Part shown: one piece after another, positions 1-9,520 of the stretch
Numbering within the stretch: the stretch's first letter is position 1
Layout of the letters: every line of letters starts with the position of its first letter
Assembly (NCBI GenBank): GCA_023910605.1
Contig: JAAVVV010000001.1
Coordinates: forward strand, 3,524,698-3,588,697
Direction of reading: 5' to 3'
Length of the DNA: 64,000 nucleotides
Source: Bosea sp. (in: a-proteobacteria)
Lineage (GTDB): Bacteria > Pseudomonadota > Alphaproteobacteria > Rhizobiales > Beijerinckiaceae
Notes under the pieces: model-generated
Told to the model about the DNA's origin: nothing
Seen by the model: only the letters and a program-made list of their open reading frames with translations
Databases searched by the model: none
Position numbers and translations under genes: made by a program

Positions 1-48
1 GCGCGGTCGCGCCCATGACTCAGCGCGGTAGCGCGGTCGCGCCCATGA
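1..48. repeat. 18-bp direct repeat at the 3' end of gltD
   Basis: The same 18 bases occur at 1-18 and 31-48, with a 30-base period. The second copy encodes the last residues of GltD (around LMGATA) and the first lies just beyond its stop codon. It looks like a short tandem duplication that spans the gene end. The window starts inside the first copy, so its full extent is unknown. Confidence 0.7.
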
Positions 49-1444
49 GATGAAGATCGATCGCGCGCGCTGCCTGTCGCCCCTCGCGGATGGCCCAGAC
101 GACAAGCGACTGCCCGCGCCGCATGTCGCCGGCCACGAACACCTTGTCCTTGCTGGTGCGGTAGCTCTCTTCATCGGCCACCACATTGCGCCGCTTGTCG
201 GTTGCGACGCCGGCTTGCGTGACCATGCCATCCAGCACCGATCCGGCGAAGCCGATGGCGAGGAAGACGAGATCGGCCTTGATGACGAATTCGGTCCCTG
301 GAATCGGCTGGCGCTTTTCGTCGACGCGGGCGCAGACCACGCCCGTGGCGCGGCCATTCTTGCCCTCGATGCGCAGGGTCGCGGCCTGGAATTCACGCTC
401 CGCGCCTTCCGCCTGCGAGGAGGAGGTGCGCATCTTGGTCGGCCAGTAGGGCCAGACCATCAGCTTGTCCTCGATCGCGGGCGGCTTGGGCCGGATGTCG
501 AGCTGGGTCACCTGCAGGGCGCCCTGCCGGAATGATGTGCCGATGCAGTCCGAGGCGGTGTCGCCGCCGCCGATCACCACGACATGCTTGCCGCCTGCCA
601 GGATCGGCGTCTCGCCCGACAGGTCCCCGCCATCCACCCGGCGGTTGGACTGGGTGAGGAAGGGCATGGCGTAATGCACGCCGGAGAGGTCCGATCCCGG
701 CAGTTCCGGGTCGCGCGGCCATTCGGCGCCGCCGGCCATCAGCACGGCGTCGTGGTCGCGGGTCAGGTCCGAGAACGGCATGGTGACGCCGACATTGACA
801 CCATGATGGAAGGTCACGCCCTCTGCCGTCATCTGGTCGGTGCGGCGGTCGATATGTTGCTTCTCCATCTTGAAATCGGGGATGCCGTAGCGCAGCAGCC
901 CGCCCGCCTTGGGCTCGCGCTCGTAGACATGCACATCATGGCCCACGCGCGCCAGTTGCTGCGCTGCGGCCAGGCCGGCCGGTCCGGAGCCGATGATGGC
1001 GATGCGCTTTCCGGTCTTCTTCTCGGGAACCTGCGGCTTGATCCAGCCATTCTCCCAGGCCTTGTCGGCGATGGCCTGCTCGATCGTCTTGATCGTGACA
1101 GGGGCGTTCTCGAGGTTGAGGGTGCAGGCTTCCTCGCACGGCGCGGGGCAGATCCGCCCCGTGAACTCGGGGAAGTTGTTGGTCGAGTGCAGGTCGCGCG
1201 CCGCATCCTCCCAGCGTCCGGAATAGACCAGATCGTTCCAGTCCGGGATCTGGTTCATCACCGGGCAGCCGGTCGGACCATGGCAGTACGGAATGCCGCA
1301 ATCCATGCAGCGCGCCGCCTGCTTCTTGAGGTCATGCTCCTCCAGAGGCAGCGTGAACTCGCGGAAATGCCGCACGCGGTCGCCAGCGAGCTGATACTTC
1401 TGCTCCTGCCGGTCGAATTCGAGAAAACCTGTGACCTTGCCCAT
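20..1444 (-). CDS. gltD: glutamate synthase (NADPH) small subunit
   Basis: The beta subunit of glutamate synthase passes electrons from NADPH through FAD and iron-sulfur centres to the large subunit, which makes two glutamates from glutamine and 2-oxoglutarate. The 474 residues are full length for the family. The N-terminal cysteine region [11 protein letters not shown] followed by GCPVMNQ is typical of the Fe-S domain. A dinucleotide fold [12 protein letters not shown] lies near residue 150, and a second one, [11 protein letters not shown], near residue 290. The ATG at 1444 is only 9 bases after the YbjQ-like gene stop, so gltD is probably the last gene of a transcript starting at gltB. The identification is secure; the separation from gltB by three unrelated genes is unusual. 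Confidence 0.95.
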   Translation of the reverse strand: MGKVTGFLEFDRQEQKYQLAGDRVRHFREFTLPLEEHDLKKQAARCMDCGIPYCHGPTGCPVMNQIPDWNDLVYSGRWEDAARDLHSTNNFPEFTGRICPAPCEEACTLNLENAPVTIKTIEQAIADKAWENGWIKPQVPEKKTGKRIAIIGSGPAGLAAAQQLARVGHDVHVYEREPKAGGLLRYGIPDFKMEKQHIDRRTDQMTAEGVTFHHGVNVGVTMPFSDLTRDHDAVLMAGGAEWPRDPELPGSDLSGVHYAMPFLTQSNRRVDGGDLSGETPILAGGKHVVVIGGGDTASDCIGTSFRQGALQVTQLDIRPKPPAIEDKLMVWPYWPTKMRTSSSQAEGAEREFQAATLRIEGKNGRATGVVCARVDEKRQPIPGTEFVIKADLVFLAIGFAGSVLDGMVTQAGVATDKRRNVVADEESYRTSKDKVFVAGDMRRGQSLVVWAIREGRQAARAIDLHLMGATALPR

Positions 1445-1453
1445 TGTCCGATC

Positions 1454-1789
1454 CTAACGCGATCTTATCTGCACTGCCGTTCCATCAACTGCAATCAGAA
1501 GCTTCACGCTGTCTTGCAGAACGATACTCTCGTATTGTAATTTCATTGCAACAATTGCGTTTCCACCCATTGCTCGCGCTTGTCGAATGATATCGTTGAT
1601 CAGATTATTTTCGATTGCGGATAGTTGATCCTGGACATCTATAGAAGAATAGTGCGTTCCATCTTGAACCGGCGATTCAAGTGAAGAAATAATGTACGCA
1701 TCGGCAAACGCTTTTGCGCTCACCAATCCGATGCTTTGCACTTCATCAAAACCAGAGCCGAGAACTGTTGGAGTGCTCAGTAACAGCAT
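1454..1789 (-). CDS. YbjQ-family (DUF74/UPF0145) protein
   Basis: The encoded 111-residue protein resembles the YbjQ family, whose members form small pentameric assemblies and have no settled biochemical function. Family-like features are the opening STPTVLGSGF, an IGLVSAKAF segment, the helix with QARAMGGNAIVAMKL, and the ending VDGTAVQIR. I chose the ATG at 1789 because GAGGATGATGTC precedes it and the homology begins there; a longer frame from 1867 would overlap hicB. It lies 10 bases after the hicB stop and 9 bases before the gltD start. Its base composition is clearly richer in A and T than gltB or gltD, which suggests later acquisition. Function is not inferable beyond the family. Confidence 0.75.
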   Translation of the reverse strand: MLLLSTPTVLGSGFDEVQSIGLVSAKAFADAYIISSLESPVQDGTHYSSIDVQDQLSAIENNLINDIIRQARAMGGNAIVAMKLQYESIVLQDSVKLLIAVDGTAVQIRSR

Positions 1790-1799
1790 GACATCATCC

Positions 1800-2015
1800 T
1801 CATGCCACCCGCTTTGTCGGTTGTGGCACTGAGCGTCCGAGGCGTACAGCCTCTTCAATCCATTCATCGATCACGCCCTGAGCAGCTTCTAGCGCCTTTT
1901 CAGGTGTTTCAGCGTCCGTCATACAGCCCGGAAGGTCTGGTACAGATGCAAGAAACCCGCCCCCTTCGTGTTCTGGGATTGGTTCGATGATCACGGCATA
2001 GGCCAGTCGCTTCAT
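1800..2015 (-). CDS. hicB: HicB-type antitoxin, short form
   Basis: HicB proteins neutralise the HicA mRNA interferase. The 71 residues show the HicB core: a first strand AYAVIIEP, then GGGFLASVPDLPGCMTDAET, then the helix EALEAAQGVIDEWIEEA in which alanines and acidic residues alternate. The protein ends at VPQPTKRVA, so it has no C-terminal helix-turn-helix or ribbon-helix-helix domain, unlike longer HicB proteins; DNA-binding autoregulation is therefore not expected from this chain. The ATG at 2015 overlaps the hicA stop (ATGA), which supports this start over a longer upstream frame and implies translational coupling. Confidence 0.88.
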   Translation of the reverse strand: MKRLAYAVIIEPIPEHEGGGFLASVPDLPGCMTDAETPEKALEAAQGVIDEWIEEAVRLGRSVPQPTKRVA

Positions 2016-2257
2016 TTTGGATCTCCATACTTGCTCACCAAGGCCACAAGTTGCCGAATATAAACCGCTTTGATTGGACGCGCACGTGGCACGGCAAGGA
2101 TGGTTGGCGACGCCGGGTGTGAGACCTTGTAGTGGGAGCCACCTCCAGATGGAGCGCGGAAGGTCAAACCGTGTTGCCGACACAGTCTTTCGACATCCTC
2201 GATCCTCCAGTCACCAACCGGATTGCGGCGCATCGCATCCAGCAGCGACTTCACCAT
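2012..2257 (-). CDS. hicA: HicA-type mRNA interferase toxin
   Basis: HicA toxins are small double-stranded-RNA-binding-fold proteins that cleave mRNA. This 81-residue frame has the expected order: an N-terminal helix, DVERLCRQHGLTF, then the active-site turn GGGSHYKVSHP containing the conserved histidine (residue 42), then VPRARPIKAVYIRQLV. It is slightly longer than many HicA proteins because of the leading MVKSLLDAMRRNP segment. Its start is 4 bases after the gltB stop and its end overlaps hicB by 4 bases. Toxin-first order is normal for hicAB. Position inside the glutamate synthase locus means the pair may be transcribed from the gltB promoter as well as its own. Confidence 0.88.
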   Translation of the reverse strand: MVKSLLDAMRRNPVGDWRIEDVERLCRQHGLTFRAPSGGGSHYKVSHPASPTILAVPRARPIKAVYIRQLVALVSKYGDPK

Positions 2258-2261
2258 CGTC

Positions 2262-5200
2262 TCACTCCGCCGCCTGCATCGTCCGCGCCCGTTCCATCTC
2301 CTGGAGCGCGCGGCGGTATTCAACAGGCATGACCTTGACGAACTTGGCCCGGTGGATCGGCCAGTTGTCGATGATCGCCCTCGCCCGTTCTGAGCCCGTG
2401 TAGTCGAGATGGTTCTGGATGAGTTGCAGCAGCCGCTCCTCGTCATGGCGGGACATGTCCGAATGCACATCGACGCGGCCCTTGTGCTCAAGATCGCCGC
2501 CATGATGGTGCAGCCGGTCCATCAGCTCTTCCTCTTCCGGAACAGGCTCGAGATCGACCATCGACATGTTGCAGCGCTGGCGGAAATCACCAGCCTCGTC
2601 GAGCACATAGGCCACCCCGCCCGACATGCCGGCGGCAAAATTGCGCCCGGTCTGGCCAAGCACCACGACGACGCCGCCTGTCATGTACTCGCAGCCATGA
2701 TCGCCCGTGCCCTCGACCACCGCGATCGCGCCCGAGTTGCGCACGGCGAAGCGCTCGCCCGCCACGCCCCGGAAGTAGCACTCGCCCGAGATCGCGCCGT
2801 AGAGCACCGTGTTGCCGACGATGATGGACTCCTCGGGCCGGGCGCGGCAGGCCGGGTCCGGCTTGATGATCAGCTTGCCGCCCGACAGGCCCTTGCCGAC
2901 ATAGTCATTGGCCTGCCCGGTCAGATTCAGCGTGACCCCGGCCGCCACCCATGCGCCGAAGCTCTGGCCGGCGGTGCCCTTGAGCTTCACCGTGATGGTG
3001 TCGTCCGCCAGCCCGTCATGGCCGTAAAGCTCCGCCACGCGCCCTGACAGCATCGCGCCGGTCGTGCGGTTGGTGTTGTTGATCGTGGCCTCGATGACCA
3101 CGGGCGCCTGCCCGCTCAGCGCGCGCTCGGCCCCGGCCAGCAGCTGCCGGTCCAGCACGTCGTCGATCGGATGGACCTGGCGCTCGACATGGCGGATGGC
3201 CACATCCGCACCCATGGCGGGCTTGTGGAAGATGCGGCCGAAATCCAGCCCCTTGGCTTTCCAGTGGTTGATCGCGCCATTCTTGTCGAGAAGGTCGGAA
3301 CGGCCGACCAGCTCGTCGAAGCGCGTCACGCCAAGTTCGGCCATCATCTCGCGCACCTCTCCGGCGACGAAGAAGAAATAGTTCACAACATGCTCGGGCA
3401 GGCCCTTGAAGCGCTTGCGCAGCACTGGATCCTGCGTCGCCACGCCGACGGGGCAGGTGTTGAGATGGCACTTGCGCATCATGATGCAGCCTGCCGCGAT
3501 CAGCGGCGCGGTGGAGAAGCCGAACTCATCGGCGCCCAGCAGCGCGCCGATCACGACATCGCGCCCGGTCTTGAGCCCGCCGTCGACCTGCAACGCGATG
3601 CGCCCGCGCAGCTTGTTGAGCACAAGCGTCTGGTGAGTCTCGGCCAGGCCCATCTCCCAGGGCGAGCCGGCATGCTTCAGCGAGGTCAGCGGGGACGCGC
3701 CCGTGCCGCCCTCGAAGCCCGAGATGGTGATGTGATCGGCGCGCGCCTTGGCGACGCCGGCCGCGACCGTGCCGACGCCCACCTCCGACACGAGCTTGAC
3801 CGAGACATCAGCCTTCGGGTTGACGTTCTTGAGGTCGAAGATCAGCTGCGCCAGATCCTCGATCGAATAGATGTCATGGTGCGGCGGCGGCGAGATCAGC
3901 CCCACGCCCGGCGTCGAATGACGGACCTTGGCGATCTTGGCGTCGACCTTGTGGCCGGGCAGCTGCCCGCCCTCGCCCGGCTTGGCCCCCTGCGCGATCT
4001 TGATCTGCATCACGTCGGCGTTGACGAGATACTCCGTCGTCACGCCGAAGCGGCCTGACGCCACCTGCTTGATGGCGCTGCGCTTGGAGTTGCCATTGGG
4101 CATGGGCTTGAAGCGCTCGGCCTCCTCGCCGCCTTCGCCCGTGTTCGACTTGGCGCCGATCTGGTTCATCGCCAGCGCCAGCGTCTCATGGGCTTCCTTG
4201 GAGATCGAACCATAGGACATCGCGCCTGTGGCGAAGCGCTTCACGATGTCCTTTGCCGGCTCGACATCAGCAAGCGCGACGGGCGCCACGCCGCGCTCGA
4301 CCGCAGTCCTGATGCGGAACAGGCCACGGATGGTGGTCAGCCGCTCGGACTGCTCATTCACCATGCGGGCAAAGGCGCGATACTTGTCCTCGGCATTCAT
4401 GCGCACCGCGTGCTGCAGCGTCGCCACATTGTCCGGCGTCCAGGCATGATCCTCGCCGCGGAGGCGATAGGCATACTCGCCCCCGACATCGAGCGCGTGC
4501 AGCAGCACGGGCGAGGCGCCGAAGGCGTCGGCGTGGCGGGAGGCGGTCTCCCCGGCGATCTCGCCAAGGCCGACGCCCTCGATGGTGGTGGAGGTGCCCG
4601 AGAAATAGCGCTCGACCAGCGCGCTCGACAGCCCCACCGCATCGAAGATCTGCGCGCCGCAATAGGACTGATAGGTTGAGATGCCCATCTTGGACATGAC
4701 CTTGAGCACGCCCTTGCCGATCGACTTGATGAAGCGCTTGACCACCTCATCGGCATCGACCTCGGGTGGGAACTCGCCGCGCTCATGCGCGTCCAGCAGC
4801 GTCTCGAAGGCGAGATACGGGTTGATCGCCTCCGCGCCATAGCCGGCAAGGCAGCAGAAATGGTGGATCTCGCGCGGCTCGCCCGACTCGACCACGAGCC
4901 CGACCGAGGTGCGCAGCCCCTTGCGGATGAGATGGTGGTGGACGGCAGCGGTGGCCAGCAGCGCCGGGATCGGGATTCGGTCCGGCCCGACCATGCGGTC
5001 GGAGAGAACGATGATGTTGTAGCCGCCATGCACGGCTGCCTCGGCCCGGTCGCACAGCCGCTCCAGCGCACCTTCAAGGCCGGCGGCGCCCTCGCGCGCG
5101 GGATAGGTGGTGTCGAGGGTCTTGGTGTCGAACCGGTCCTCGTAATGGCCGATGCAGCGGATCTTCTCGAGATCCTCGTTGGTCAGGATCGGCTGGCGCA

Positions 5201-6971
5201 CCTCAAGCCGCTTGCGCTTGGAGGCGCCGGTGAGGTCAAGGATGTTCGGCCGCGGGCCGATGAAGGAGAGCAGGCTCATCACCAGCTCCTCGCGGATCGG
5301 ATCAATCGGCGGATTGGTGACCTGGGCGAAGTTCTGCTTGAAGTACGTGTAGAGCAGCTTCGACTTGTTCGACAGCGCCGAGATCGGAGTGTCGGTGCCC
5401 ATCGAGCCGACGGCTTCCTGACCCGTGATCGCCATCGGCGCCATCAGGAGCTTGATGTCCTCCTGCGTGTAGCCAAAGGCCTGCTGCTTGTCGAGCAGCG
5501 CCACATCCGTGCGCGAGGCGCGAGGCTCCACCGGCGGCAGGTCCTCGATAACGATCTGCGTCCGGCGGATCCACTCCTTGTAGGGGTTGGCCGAGGCGAG
5601 CGAGGCCTTCATCTCGTCGTCAGAGATGATGCGGCCCTCCTGCAGGTCGATCAGCAGCATCTTGCCCGGCTGGAGCCGCCACTTGCGCACGATCTTCTCT
5701 TCCGGGATCGGCAGCACGCCCATCTCGGATGCGAGCACCACGAGCCCATCCTCCGTTTCCAGGAAGCGCGCGGGCCTCAGCCCGTTGCGGTCGAGCGTCG
5801 CGCCGATCTGACGCCCATCTGTGAAGGCGATGGCGGCGGGCCCGTCCCAGGGCTCCATCAGGGCGGCATGATACTCGTAGAACGCCCGCCGCTCCTCGCT
5901 CATCAGCGGATTGCCGGCCCATGCCTCGGGCACCAGCATCATCATCGCATGGGCGAGGCTGTAGCCGCCGCGGCACAGGAACTCGAGCGCATTGTCGAAG
6001 CAGGCCGTGTCGGACTGCCCTTCATAGGAGATCGGCCAGAGCTTGGAGATGTCATTGCCGAAGAGCGGCGAATCCACCGAGGCCTGCCGCGCCGCCATCC
6101 AGTTGACGTTGCCGCGCAGCGTGTTGATCTCGCCATTATGCGCCACCATCCTGTAAGGATGGGCCAGCCGCCAGCTCGGGAAAGTGTTGGTGGCGAAGCG
6201 CTGGTGCACCAGAGCCAGCGCCGACTCAAAGCGCGGATCGGTCAGGTCGCGATAATAGCTGCCGAGCTGGCTGACCAGCACCATGCCCTTGTAGACGATG
6301 GTGCGGCACGAGAGGGAAACGGGGTAATACTGCGCCGTGGCGCGGTCCTGCCGCTTGTAGATCTTGTTGGACACGGACTTGCGCAGCACGAAGAGCCGGC
6401 GCTCGAACTCGTCCTCGTCCGAAATGCCCTCGCCACGGCCCACGATGAGCTGCATCTGGACAGGCTCGGTGGCGAGCACCGCTTCGCCCAGGTCAGAACT
6501 GTCGACCGGAACCTGGCGCCAGCCGAGGAAGACCTGCCCCTCCTCGATCACGGTCTGGGCGATGACCGCCTCGCACAGGGCGCGGAGGTCGGGATCGCGC
6601 GGCATGAAGAAGTGGCCGACCGCATAATGGCCCGGCTCAGGCAAGGTGATGCCGATCGCGGCGCACTCCTCGGCAAAGAAGCGGTGCGGGATCTGTACAA
6701 GGATGCCGCAGCCATCGCCCAGCTTGGGGTCCGCGCCCACCGCGCCGCGATGATCGAGATTGTGCAGGATCTGCAGGCCCTGCCGCACGATGAAGTGGCT
6801 CTTGCGATTCTTCATGTCGGCGATGAAGCCGACGCCGCAGGCATCCTTCTCGTGCGCGGGGCTGTAGAGGCCCTGCGCCAGCGGCATGTCCGGGTTGGTC
6901 AGGACTCTGCGCCTGTCCGCGTCGCCATGCATCATCTCGCCAGACGCCTGGCTGGTTCCGACCGTGACCAT
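2262..6971 (-). CDS. gltB: glutamate synthase (NADPH) large subunit
   Basis: The alpha subunit carries the glutaminase and synthase sites of ammonia assimilation. From the ATG at 6971 the protein has 1569 residues. The mature N-terminal catalytic cysteine is residue 45 in EKDACGVGF, giving a 44-residue propeptide of usual length. The FMN and 3Fe-4S region shows [17 protein letters not shown], and the C-terminal beta-helix region has several GxxxG-type repeats. An upstream in-frame ATG at 7082 exists, but GGAGGGG lies 5 bases before 6971, so I chose the shorter form. It is the first gene of a tight minus-strand run, gltB-hicA-hicB-ybjQ-gltD. Confidence 0.95.
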   Translation of the reverse strand: MVTVGTSQASGEMMHGDADRRRVLTNPDMPLAQGLYSPAHEKDACGVGFIADMKNRKSHFIVRQGLQILHNLDHRGAVGADPKLGDGCGILVQIPHRFFAEECAAIGITLPEPGHYAVGHFFMPRDPDLRALCEAVIAQTVIEEGQVFLGWRQVPVDSSDLGEAVLATEPVQMQLIVGRGEGISDEDEFERRLFVLRKSVSNKIYKRQDRATAQYYPVSLSCRTIVYKGMVLVSQLGSYYRDLTDPRFESALALVHQRFATNTFPSWRLAHPYRMVAHNGEINTLRGNVNWMAARQASVDSPLFGNDISKLWPISYEGQSDTACFDNALEFLCRGGYSLAHAMMMLVPEAWAGNPLMSEERRAFYEYHAALMEPWDGPAAIAFTDGRQIGATLDRNGLRPARFLETEDGLVVLASEMGVLPIPEEKIVRKWRLQPGKMLLIDLQEGRIISDDEMKASLASANPYKEWIRRTQIVIEDLPPVEPRASRTDVALLDKQQAFGYTQEDIKLLMAPMAITGQEAVGSMGTDTPISALSNKSKLLYTYFKQNFAQVTNPPIDPIREELVMSLLSFIGPRPNILDLTGASKRKRLEVRQPILTNEDLEKIRCIGHYEDRFDTKTLDTTYPAREGAAGLEGALERLCDRAEAAVHGGYNIIVLSDRMVGPDRIPIPALLATAAVHHHLIRKGLRTSVGLVVESGEPREIHHFCCLAGYGAEAINPYLAFETLLDAHERGEFPPEVDADEVVKRFIKSIGKGVLKVMSKMGISTYQSYCGAQIFDAVGLSSALVERYFSGTSTTIEGVGLGEIAGETASRHADAFGASPVLLHALDVGGEYAYRLRGEDHAWTPDNVATLQHAVRMNAEDKYRAFARMVNEQSERLTTIRGLFRIRTAVERGVAPVALADVEPAKDIVKRFATGAMSYGSISKEAHETLALAMNQIGAKSNTGEGGEEAERFKPMPNGNSKRSAIKQVASGRFGVTTEYLVNADVMQIKIAQGAKPGEGGQLPGHKVDAKIAKVRHSTPGVGLISPPPHHDIYSIEDLAQLIFDLKNVNPKADVSVKLVSEVGVGTVAAGVAKARADHITISGFEGGTGASPLTSLKHAGSPWEMGLAETHQTLVLNKLRGRIALQVDGGLKTGRDVVIGALLGADEFGFSTAPLIAAGCIMMRKCHLNTCPVGVATQDPVLRKRFKGLPEHVVNYFFFVAGEVREMMAELGVTRFDELVGRSDLLDKNGAINHWKAKGLDFGRIFHKPAMGADVAIRHVERQVHPIDDVLDRQLLAGAERALSGQAPVVIEATINNTNRTTGAMLSGRVAELYGHDGLADDTITVKLKGTAGQSFGAWVAAGVTLNLTGQANDYVGKGLSGGKLIIKPDPACRARPEESIIVGNTVLYGAISGECYFRGVAGERFAVRNSGAIAVVEGTGDHGCEYMTGGVVVVLGQTGRNFAAGMSGGVAYVLDEAGDFRQRCNMSMVDLEPVPEEEELMDRLHHHGGDLEHKGRVDVHSDMSRHDEERLLQLIQNHLDYTGSERARAIIDNWPIHRAKFVKVMPVEYRRALQEMERARTMQAAE

Positions 6972-7595
6972 GGCAACCCCTCCACCCATCGCGTCCCATC
7001 GGGACGCTCTCATGCCCATCGCATAGTTCAAGCCGCCGGTTGAGACCCATATGGTCTCTGGCGGGTCGTCGGGGGGGAGCAAGCTCGGTGCTTCTTTGTC
7101 GCGCCTCGCATCTCCCGCGGGCGCTGGTCTCGACCTGGATCAGGTGAAGTCGCGCCCGTCTTCACCGACCGTTTTGCGGCCGGGGCGTTTGAGATCGGTT
7201 TTGGCCGTGATGCTGACGCTCGACGACATCATCTTCTCTCGAAACCGCTTCGACACCGGGACGCGGTCGTCTGGCCCGCTTCGGGACATGACATGATCTG
7301 CACGCCGGATATTATGACAGCATTACTGTCCTAATATGGCGGGACCATGCCAGATGAGTTTGCCGAGCGCAAGAGGCTCTTTCGGGCTTTCTTGTATTCT
7401 TCGAACCACGAACCCATGAAAGATGGTCATTTTATATCTCCAATGATCCGCTCCGACCCTCATCAATGTCCCGGCTCCGCCATGTCGCCAGTGCCAGGAT
7501 GCGGCTTGCCCCGTCGCCGCCATGTGGTTAAGCCCGGCCGGGCGGCGCTGCCAGCCGCGCCCGCCGATCTCCGCACCGCCAGGGAAGGCCTCGTC
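6972..7595. other. divergent intergenic region gltB / threonine aldolase
   Basis: About 620 bases separate the two divergent genes. The only strong element is the 12-5-12 palindrome at 7309-7337, annotated separately. The frame of the threonine aldolase stays open back to an ATG at 7347, but that 83-residue extension is not family-like. The stretch around 7385-7445 is A/T rich (TTTTATATCTC) and is a reasonable place for the aldolase promoter, although no convincing hexamer pair was picked. Confidence 0.5.
7309..7337. promoter_or_regulatory. near-perfect 12-bp inverted repeat, probable operator
   Basis: ATATTATGACAG is followed by five bases and then CTGTCCTAATAT. The arms match at 11 of 12 positions. 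There is no T tract, so a terminator is unlikely. It stands between gltB and the threonine aldolase gene with no regulator gene next to it. I do not recognise the binding protein. Confidence 0.55.
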
Positions 7596-8666
7596 ATGAA
7601 CTTCGCCAGCGACAATGCCGTGGGCGCCAGCCCCGCCGTGATGGCAGCCATCGCCCAGGCCAATCATGGCCCGGCCCTCGCCTATGGCAACGACGCCTGG
7701 ACCGCCCGGGTTGAGAAGCGCATGGCGGATCTCTTCGAGCGCGAGGTCGCGGTGGCGCTGCTGGCCACCGGCACGGGCGCGAACGCGCTCGCCCTGGCCT
7801 GCGTCACGCGGCCCTGGGGCGCGGTCCTCACCCATGAGGAAAGCCATATCGTCGATGACGAGTGCGGCGCGCCCGAATTCTTCACCGATGGCGCCAAGCT
7901 CATCGGCCTTCCCGGCGAAGGCGGCAAGCTGAGCCCTGACGTCGTGACGGCACGTCTGGCTGGAATGCCGGCCGGCGCGGTCAAGCAGGTGCAGCCGCAA
8001 TGCCTATCGATCACGCAGGCCACGGAGAGCGGCCTCGTCTACAGCCCCGCCGAGGTCGCAGCACTCGCCGAGGCCATCCGGCCACGGGGCCTCGCCCTGC
8101 ACATGGACGGGGCGCGCTTCGCCAATGCCGTGGCGGCGCTGGGTTGCAGCCCGGCCGACATCACCTGGCGCGCGGGCGTCGACGTGCTGAGCTTCGGCGC
8201 GACCAAGAATGGCGCCTGGGCCGCGGAAGCCGTGGTCTTCTTCGATCCGGCAAAGGCGTCCGAACTGCCCTGGAGACGCAAGCGCTCGGGCCACACCCTT
8301 TCCAAGGCGCGCTTCGTGGCCGCCCAATACGAGGCGCTGCTGGAGGGCGGGCACTGGCTCGACCTCGCGCGCCATGCCAATGCGGCGGCAAGCCGCCTTG
8401 GTGCGGGCCTCTGCGCGCTGCCGGGAGTCCGTCTGGCCTGGCCCTGCAAGGCCAACGAGGTCTTCGCGATCCTGCCCCGCCGGGCGGCAACGGCCATGCG
8501 GGCCGCAGGCGCGATGTTCTATGACTGGTCGGAATTGTCCGTCGGCGCCGAGAGGAAGCCGCGCGAAGGCGAAGCCGTGTACCGCTTCGTCTGCTCCTTC
8601 GTGACCACGGATGAGGACATCGGGCATCTGGTCGGGGCGGCGCGCAGCGCGCTCGCCGCGGCCTGA
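7596..8666 (+). CDS. ltaE: low-specificity L-threonine aldolase
   Basis: This PLP enzyme of the beta-eliminating lyase group splits threonine or allo-threonine to glycine and acetaldehyde. The start MNFASDNAVGAS is the family N-terminus, and AGGGAAGG lies before the ATG at 7596. The protein has 356 residues. Visible motifs are ALLATGTGANALAL, the cofactor-contacting HMDGARFANA with Asp171, and the Schiff-base lysine Lys204 in SFGATKNG. It stands alone, divergent from gltB. Since it can generate glycine, it is linked in theme to the glycine-riboswitch dadA gene at 37585, but that is only an inference. Confidence 0.88.
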   Translation: MNFASDNAVGASPAVMAAIAQANHGPALAYGNDAWTARVEKRMADLFEREVAVALLATGTGANALALACVTRPWGAVLTHEESHIVDDECGAPEFFTDGAKLIGLPGEGGKLSPDVVTARLAGMPAGAVKQVQPQCLSITQATESGLVYSPAEVAALAEAIRPRGLALHMDGARFANAVAALGCSPADITWRAGVDVLSFGATKNGAWAAEAVVFFDPAKASELPWRRKRSGHTLSKARFVAAQYEALLEGGHWLDLARHANAAASRLGAGLCALPGVRLAWPCKANEVFAILPRRAATAMRAAGAMFYDWSELSVGAERKPREGEAVYRFVCSFVTTDEDIGHLVGAARSALAAA

Positions 8667-8840
8667 TCAGGAGCGCCCCGGCGCCATCTGTTGCGCCTGT
8701 GCCGGCGCCGCGGGATGACGGTGCGGCCAGGCCCACGCCCGTCACCCTGCCCGTGCCGGCCGCACCGCTGCTCCGGACAGCAGATCGGCGCGGCCCCGGA
8801 GGGTCGCGCCGCGATGCAGATTGCGGATGAGCCGAAAGCG

Positions 8841-9332
8841 TCAGGCAGCCTTGCGCGCATCCTTGGCGGCGTTGTCCACCCGTGCCTCGATCAGGGTCCC
8901 GGCCTCGGCGTTGCTGATCGGGATGATGCGGGGCTTCTTCGCTTCCGGCACCTCGCGCACGAGGTCGATGTGAAGGAGCCCGTGCTCCAGCGCTGCGCCC
9001 GTGACCTGCACGTGGTCGGCCAGCTGGAAGCGGCGCTCGAAGCTGCGCGAGGCTATGCCCTGATGCAGCACGGCGGGTTTGGACTGCCCTTCTGCGCCCT
9101 GCTTCTCGCCGCGCACGGTCAGAAGGTTCTCCTTCACCTCAAGCGCGAGATCGGCATTGGAGAAGCCCGCCACCGCGATCGAGATGCGGTAGGAGTTCTC
9201 GTCGGTGCGTTCGATGTTGTAGGGCGGATAGCTCGGGGCGTTCTCGACGGACGCGGCCTGGTCCAGCAGCGAGAACAGACGGTCGAAGCCGATGGTCGAC
9301 CGATAGAGCGGAGACAGATCATAGTTTCGCAT
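8841..9332 (-). CDS. small heat shock protein, Hsp20 family
   Basis: This 163-residue alpha-crystallin-type chaperone holds unfolding proteins during heat stress. The N-terminus MRNYDLSPLYRSTIGFDRLF and the PPYNIER segment are typical of rhizobial class A small heat shock proteins related to IbpA. The crystallin core runs from about residue 37 to 125, with VAGFSNADL, ENLLTVRGEK, and the conserved LEHGLLHIDL strand near its end. An I-x-I-like element, PRIIPI, follows. The start is fixed by GGAG six bases upstream, and that site is buried in a predicted RNA hairpin (9335-9354). It is divergent from the esterase gene at 9521. Confidence 0.93.
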   Translation of the reverse strand: MRNYDLSPLYRSTIGFDRLFSLLDQAASVENAPSYPPYNIERTDENSYRISIAVAGFSNADLALEVKENLLTVRGEKQGAEGQSKPAVLHQGIASRSFERRFQLADHVQVTGAALEHGLLHIDLVREVPEAKKPRIIPISNAEAGTLIEARVDNAAKDARKAA

Positions 9333-9386
9333 GGTGCACTCCTTTGAAGCTGCATTGTGCTGATCCGCCCCTACGGGGCGCGGATC
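9333..9386 (-). promoter_or_regulatory. ROSE-like RNA thermometer in the Hsp20 leader
   Basis: On the transcribed strand the leader folds into two hairpins. The distal one (9362-9386) pairs GATCCG with CGGATC and CCCC with GGGG. The proximal one (9335-9354) pairs UGCA with UGCA, leaves one G bulged, then pairs CUUC with the Shine-Dalgarno GGAG around a three-base AAA loop. A single bulged G opposite the ribosome binding site is the hallmark of ROSE elements, which melt on warming and release translation of small heat shock genes in rhizobia. The fold was drawn by eye. Confidence 0.78.
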
Positions 9387-9520
9387 GTGGTTTTCGTCGT
9401 GCGTCCGGATCTGGCCCGCACAATTCGGAGGTGGGAACGCCGATTTGGCTTTTCAAGAGGTTTGGCTGGGGGGCATAGTCCGCCCGCCGGACATGTCTCC
9501 GGCGCAGGCGGGATCGCGAC

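Noticed and set aside
4785..7043. A 752-codon open frame antisense to gltB
   Set aside because: Same shadow effect; no domain-like segments, and the opposite strand is a certain glutamate synthase gene.
7347..7595. N-terminal extension of threonine aldolase back to ATG 7347
   Set aside because: The 83 extra residues are not family-like, and AGGGAAGG stands right before ATG 7596, where homology begins.
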